In this document: piece after piece, positions 36,963 to 39,768 of the stretch
How the letters are laid out: the number at the start of each line of letters is the position of its first letter
Numbering within the stretch: the first letter of the stretch is position 1
Assembly (NCBI GenBank): GCA_022781925.1
Contig: JALESO010000083.1
Location: 1 to 39,768 of the forward strand
Direction: 5' to 3'
Length of the DNA: 39,768 bases
Source: Lachnospiraceae bacterium
GTDB taxonomy: Bacteria > Bacillota > Clostridia > Lachnospirales > Lachnospiraceae
Made by a program: the position numbers and the translations under genes
Notes under the pieces: model-generated
Told to the model about the DNA's origin: nothing
Seen by the model: the letters and a program-made list of their open reading frames with translations, nothing else
Database searches by the model: none

Positions 36963-37119
36963 TGTGGACGAGCCTGTGAAATCCTCTGGATAAATCGTGG
37001 ACAGAAAAATTATGTAAATCAAACACTTGTTTTTCTCTATCTCACCTTCGAAAAAGATAAAATTCATTATAAACAGATATCCACAGAGGATTCACATCTT
37101 TTCCCTGAAGTTATCCACA
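36963..37119. other. Probable oriC region with DnaA boxes (dnaA-dnaN gap)
   Basis: The 323-base gap 36818-37140 holds one perfect DnaA box TTATCCACA (37111-37119), one-mismatch boxes ATATCCACA (37077-37085) and TCTGGATAA (36985-36993, reverse), and a weaker TGTGGACGA (36963-36971), plus A/T-rich stretches on the dnaN side that could unwind. Firmicutes origins usually lie beside dnaA, so this is a likely part of oriC. The dnaA-rpmH gap shows no clear box. Confidence 0.65.
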
Positions 37120-37140
37120 AAGTTACAAACATTGCTTTTG

Positions 37141-38490
37141 TCAATTTGGATTAATCTTATTTTTAATGGTATCCAGAGTTTGCTTAAAGTTTTTATCCGA
37201 AGTTGCTTCATCTGCCACTTTCTTGATTCCGTGTATTACCGTGGAGTGATCTCTTCCGCCGAGAAGCTGCCCGATGGAATCCAGCGGCAGATCCGTCAGT
37301 TGTTTGCACAGATACATGGTAATCTGCCTCGGTTTTGCCACATCACTGCTTCTGGATTTTGACATAATCTGATCCACCGAGATACCAAAATGCTCCGATA
37401 CCACTTCCAGGATCAGTTGAGCGGTAATTTCCTTTGGTTTATCCGGTGAAATAATATTTTCCAGTTCCTTCACCGCAATATCCATTGTAATCTCTGTTTT
37501 TACCAGATTAGAGTAAGCAACAAGCTTATTCAAAGCTCCTTCCAGTTCACGGATATTGGACTTGATGTTCACTGCTATATAATTCAATATCTCATCTTCC
37601 AGGAAAAATCCGTCCATTTCTTCTTTTTTCCGAAGAATCGCCATGCGCGTTTCGTAATCCGGTGATCCGATATCGGCCAGAAGTCCCCATTCAAACCGGG
37701 AGCGAATCCGTTCTTCCAGTGTTTCCATTTCCTTGGGTGGTCTGTCACTGGAAATAATAATCTGTTTTTTTGCCACATGGAGCTCGTTAAAGGTGTGGAA
37801 AAACTCTTCCTGTGTGCTTTCTTTTCCTATTATGAACTGTACATCATCGATGAGAAGTACATCAATATTGCGGTATTTTTCACGGAATTTTGTCATAGCC
37901 GTATTATTACCGTTACGGATTGCCTCAATCAGTTCATTGGTAAATGTCTCCGAGGAAACATACAGAACCTTTAGTTCCGGGTTATTTGACTGAATAAAAT
38001 GTGCAATCGAATGCATCAGATGTGTCTTGCCCAGACCCACTCCGCCATAAATAAAAAGAGGGTTGTATACTTCTCCGGGTGATTCTGCCACTGCCAGGGA
38101 TGCAGAATGCGCAAACCGGTTATTGTTTCCAACCACAAAAGTGTCAAAGGTGTAGTTTGGATTAAGATTTGACTTTTCCGCCTCCTCCGTCGTCGGTCTC
38201 TTTCTGACATTAGGTGAGAGAATCTTTTTCGCCTGTTCCGGGAGCACAAATTCAATCTCATATTCCGTTCCTGTCACCTCTGCAATCGCCACCTTCAGAG
38301 GAAGGTAATATTTCTTATTAATATAGGAAAGCCCCATCTGTTCTGTTGACACCAGAATATAAATTCTGTTATTCTGTATGGAGTATATTTCCAACGGTTT
38401 TAACCATGTATTAAAAGAAACATCGGTCAGTTCGTGTTCTTCTTTTACACGTAAAAGTATTTCGTCCCATTTTTTTTCAACTAATTCCAT
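37141..38490 (-). CDS. dnaA: Chromosomal replication initiator protein DnaA
   Basis: This 449-residue protein has domain I (KKWDEILLRVKEEHELTDVSF), AAA+ domain with GGVGLGKTHLMHS (Walker A) and VLLIDDVQF (Walker B), and the DNA-binding domain IV with the signature GGRDHSTVIHGIKKV. It opens oriC. Start 38490 (MELVEKKWDEI) is chosen because GGAG lies 6 bases upstream; an ATG pair 7 codons earlier (38511) has no SD. The gene points away from rpmH, as usual. Confidence 0.96.
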   Translation of the reverse strand: MELVEKKWDEILLRVKEEHELTDVSFNTWLKPLEIYSIQNNRIYILVSTEQMGLSYINKKYYLPLKVAIAEVTGTEYEIEFVLPEQAKKILSPNVRKRPTTEEAEKSNLNPNYTFDTFVVGNNNRFAHSASLAVAESPGEVYNPLFIYGGVGLGKTHLMHSIAHFIQSNNPELKVLYVSSETFTNELIEAIRNGNNTAMTKFREKYRNIDVLLIDDVQFIIGKESTQEEFFHTFNELHVAKKQIIISSDRPPKEMETLEERIRSRFEWGLLADIGSPDYETRMAILRKKEEMDGFFLEDEILNYIAVNIKSNIRELEGALNKLVAYSNLVKTEITMDIAVKELENIISPDKPKEITAQLILEVVSEHFGISVDQIMSKSRSSDVAKPRQITMYLCKQLTDLPLDSIGQLLGGRDHSTVIHGIKKVADEATSDKNFKQTLDTIKNKINPN

Positions 38491-38540
38491 CTCTGTCTCC
38501 GTAAGCATCATGAGTGCAATACAATATGTCGCTACTGTAT

Positions 38541-38569
38541 ATAATAACTCATAATCAGCCCATTTTCAA
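38541..38569 (-). promoter_or_regulatory. dnaA promoter
   Basis: The minus strand reads TTGAAA (38564-38569), 17 bases, TATTAT (38541-38546). It ends about 50 bases ahead of the start codon. A GTACA/TGTAC hairpin lies just upstream (about 38586-38600). Confidence 0.65.
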
Positions 38570-38652
38570 TGAAAAGTTTATAAACGTACAGGGGATTGTA
38601 CAATTAAAGAAATCGCCTATTTGAGCCAATTATCGGTTTTTTTTATTTTTGC

Positions 38653-38681
38653 TTGACGAAGTGTTTTTTTTTTGATATTAT
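38653..38681 (+). promoter_or_regulatory. rpmH promoter
   Basis: TTGACG (38653-38658), a 17-base spacer containing a T10 run, and TATTAT (38676-38681), 37 bases before the ATG of rpmH. Confidence 0.72.
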
Positions 38682-38717
38682 CGGAAATGATGCTATAAAG
38701 ATAGGAGGTGTATACGC

Positions 38718-38852
38718 ATGAAGATGACTTATCAACCGAAAAAAAGACAGCGCTCAAAAGTTCATGGTTTCAGAAAAAGAATGAGTACAGCAGGCGGAAG
38801 AAAAGTATTGGCTGCAAGAAGATTAAAAGGAAGAAAGAAATTATCAGCTTAG
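38718..38852 (+). CDS. rpmH: Ribosomal protein L34
   Basis: This 44-residue basic protein, [18 protein letters not shown] and onward to LKGRKKLSA, matches L34 of the large ribosomal subunit over its full length. SD AGGAGGTG sits 7 bases before the ATG. It heads the rpmH-rnpA-yidD-yidC operon divergent from dnaA, the usual origin-proximal arrangement. Confidence 0.97.
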   Translation: MKMTYQPKKRQRSKVHGFRKRMSTAGGRKVLAARRLKGRKKLSA

Positions 38853-38874
38853 GCCACAGAACCTGTGGTCTTTT
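38852..38874 (+). terminator. Hairpin with T-run between rpmH and rnpA
   Basis: An 8-bp stem (GGCCACAG with CTGTGGTC, one G-T pair) and an AAC loop are followed by TTTTCTT. It starts at the rpmH stop codon and probably gives partial termination, lowering rnpA expression relative to L34. Confidence 0.65.
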
Positions 38875-38908
38875 CTTCTATTTGAAGTGAATAAGAGGAA
38901 TGAGTGAG

Positions 38909-39271
38909 ATGCATTTTTCAGAATCATTAAAGAAAAACAGAGATTTTCAGATTGTATATCGCAGCGGAAAATCCTATGCGAACAGATTATTAGTCATGTA
39001 TGTGCTGAAAAATGGATTGGAAAAGAACAGACTTGGTATTTCGGTAAGTAAAAAAGTAGGTAACAGTGTAGTCAGACATCATGTTACCAGATTATTGAGA
39101 GAAAGCTACAGACTGCACGAAGAAATGTTTAATAGTGGTTTAGACATTGTAGTCATCGCAAGGGCAGGCGCAAAAAACGCATCATATCACGAAATCGAAT
39201 CCGCATTGCTGCACTTGGGAAATCTTCACAAAATAACAAACGACACAGAAAAGAAGATGGAATCAAAGTGA
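38909..39271 (+). CDS. rnpA: Ribonuclease P protein component
   Basis: This 120-residue basic protein has the RnpA pattern: [20 protein letters not shown], then [24 protein letters not shown]. The usual RNR-type motif reads R-H-H-V-T-R here, so one conserved Arg is His. It is the protein part of RNase P, which matures tRNA 5' ends. The start 38909 gives the family-typical N-terminus (MHFSESL); ATG 38900, three codons earlier, is possible but lies almost on the SD (GAGG). Its stop overlaps yidD (GTGA). Confidence 0.95.
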   Translation: MHFSESLKKNRDFQIVYRSGKSYANRLLVMYVLKNGLEKNRLGISVSKKVGNSVVRHHVTRLLRESYRLHEEMFNSGLDIVVIARAGAKNASYHEIESALLHLGNLHKITNDTEKKMESK

Positions 39272-39477
39272 AAAAAGTTTTGATATTTCTTATTAAATTT
39301 TACAGAAAGTATATTTCTCCGATGAAGCATACGAAATGTCCGTACTTTCCCACCTGTTCTACATATGGACTGGAGGCAGTGGAAAAATACGGAGCCTTTA
39401 AGGGAGGATTGCTTGCACTTTGGAGAATCATTCGCTGTAACCCCTTTTCAAAGGGCGGTTACGATCCGGTTCCATGA
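39268..39477 (+). CDS. yidD: Membrane protein insertion efficiency factor YidD
   Basis: This 69-residue protein has the family cysteine pattern [19 protein letters not shown] and ends [17 protein letters not shown]. It helps YidC insert membrane proteins. It starts with GTG overlapping the rnpA stop (GTGA). The next gene, yidC, follows by 16 bases. Confidence 0.95.
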   Translation: MKKVLIFLIKFYRKYISPMKHTKCPYFPTCSTYGLEAVEKYGAFKGGLLALWRIIRCNPFSKGGYDPVP

Positions 39478-39493
39478 CAGAGGAGGTATATAA

Positions 39494-39768
39494 TTGGATT
39501 CCTTATTTGTATTAACGCAGAACAGCGGCAAATTATTAGGACCAATTGCCAAAGCACTTGGTTTTTTAATGAATGCCATCTATAACTTTATGGATTCATT
39601 CTTAAATATTCAGAACGTTGCTTTGACAATTATTGTATTCACGATTGTAATTTATCTTTGCCTTCTTCCGCTTACTTATAAACAGCAGAAGTTTTCAAAG
39701 ATGTCACAGATTATGAATCCTGAAATTCAGGCAATTCAGAAAAAGTATAAAAACAGACGCGATCAGGC
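39494..39768 (+). CDS. yidC: Membrane protein insertase YidC/OxaA (partial)
   Basis: The first 91 codons are present; the gene continues past the right edge. It starts with TTG, SD AGGAGG 8 bases upstream. The sequence MDSLFVLTQNSGKLLGPIAK is followed by a hydrophobic segment (NVALTIIVFTIVIYLCLLPLTY) and KQQKFSKMSQIMNPEIQAIQ, typical of YidC/Oxa1 proteins. No signal peptide, as usual in Gram-positive YidC of this type. Confidence 0.93.
   Translation, partial: MDSLFVLTQNSGKLLGPIAKALGFLMNAIYNFMDSFLNIQNVALTIIVFTIVIYLCLLPLTYKQQKFSKMSQIMNPEIQAIQKKYKNRRDQ

Overview
The window is a stretch of a low-to-mid-GC Firmicutes chromosome at the replication origin, most like Lachnospiraceae (Clostridia). 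The right end has the order yidC-yidD-rnpA-rpmH / dnaA-dnaN-yaaA-recF-gyrB-gyrA. The remainder carries strict-anaerobe enzymes (a four-subunit 2-oxoacid:ferredoxin oxidoreductase, a ferredoxin-rich dihydropyrimidine dehydrogenase, an iron-dependent alcohol dehydrogenase) and SD-rich leaders with TTGAAA/TATAAT-type promoters. The organism assignment is inference; the gene order is read directly.

Layout from left to right. (1) 1-3094, minus strand: the end of a 2-oxoacid:ferredoxin oxidoreductase operon (P-loop ATPase, ferredoxin, alpha, TPP-binding beta, partial gamma). (2) 3281-6032: a membrane Ser/Thr kinase, a divergent helix-turn-helix-like protein and a two-part lipoprotein. (3) 6094-8184: a LysR regulator divergent from a UroD/MtaA-like protein. 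(4) 8455-12157: a PIG-L deacetylase overlapping, tail to tail, a large hybrid histidine kinase broken by three single-base homopolymer shortenings. (5) 12250-22733, minus strand: a pyrimidine uptake and degradation cluster, in transcription order ABC ATPase, two permeases, substrate-binding lipoprotein, dihydropyrimidinase, PreA, carbamoyl-amino-acid amidohydrolase, cytidylate-kinase-like protein and PucR regulator. (6) 22991-26701: an AAA/PD-(D/E)XK protein, a DUF1275 membrane protein and a lipoprotein. (7) 27024-29491, minus strand: class-III aminotransferase and iron alcohol dehydrogenase. (8) 29686-39768: the origin and replication genes.

Regions 5 and 7 together encode a complete reductive pyrimidine route: uracil or thymine to dihydropyrimidine (PreA), to the N-carbamoyl-beta-amino acid (HydA), to the beta-amino acid plus CO2 and NH3 (amidohydrolase), to malonate semialdehyde (aminotransferase), to 3-hydroxypropionate (Fe-ADH). 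The two parts also look co-regulated. The leaders of the ABC ATPase, PucR and aminotransferase genes each hold a promoter, then an 11-base motif (GCAAAGRAGYC) forming the left arm of a terminator-like hairpin ahead of the first gene. This looks like an undescribed attenuator family.

The most unusual protein is the substrate-binding lipoprotein of the transporter (18923-20065). Its domain order is circularly permuted: the segment that normally starts an NMT1/ThiY-type binding protein lies at the C-terminus, and the protein ends where the N-terminal half would normally continue. Other points of interest are a PreA carrying the N-terminal iron-sulfur domain normally found on PreT with no PreT gene nearby, a poly-G tract inside a lipoprotein promoter, and the frameshifted histidine kinase.
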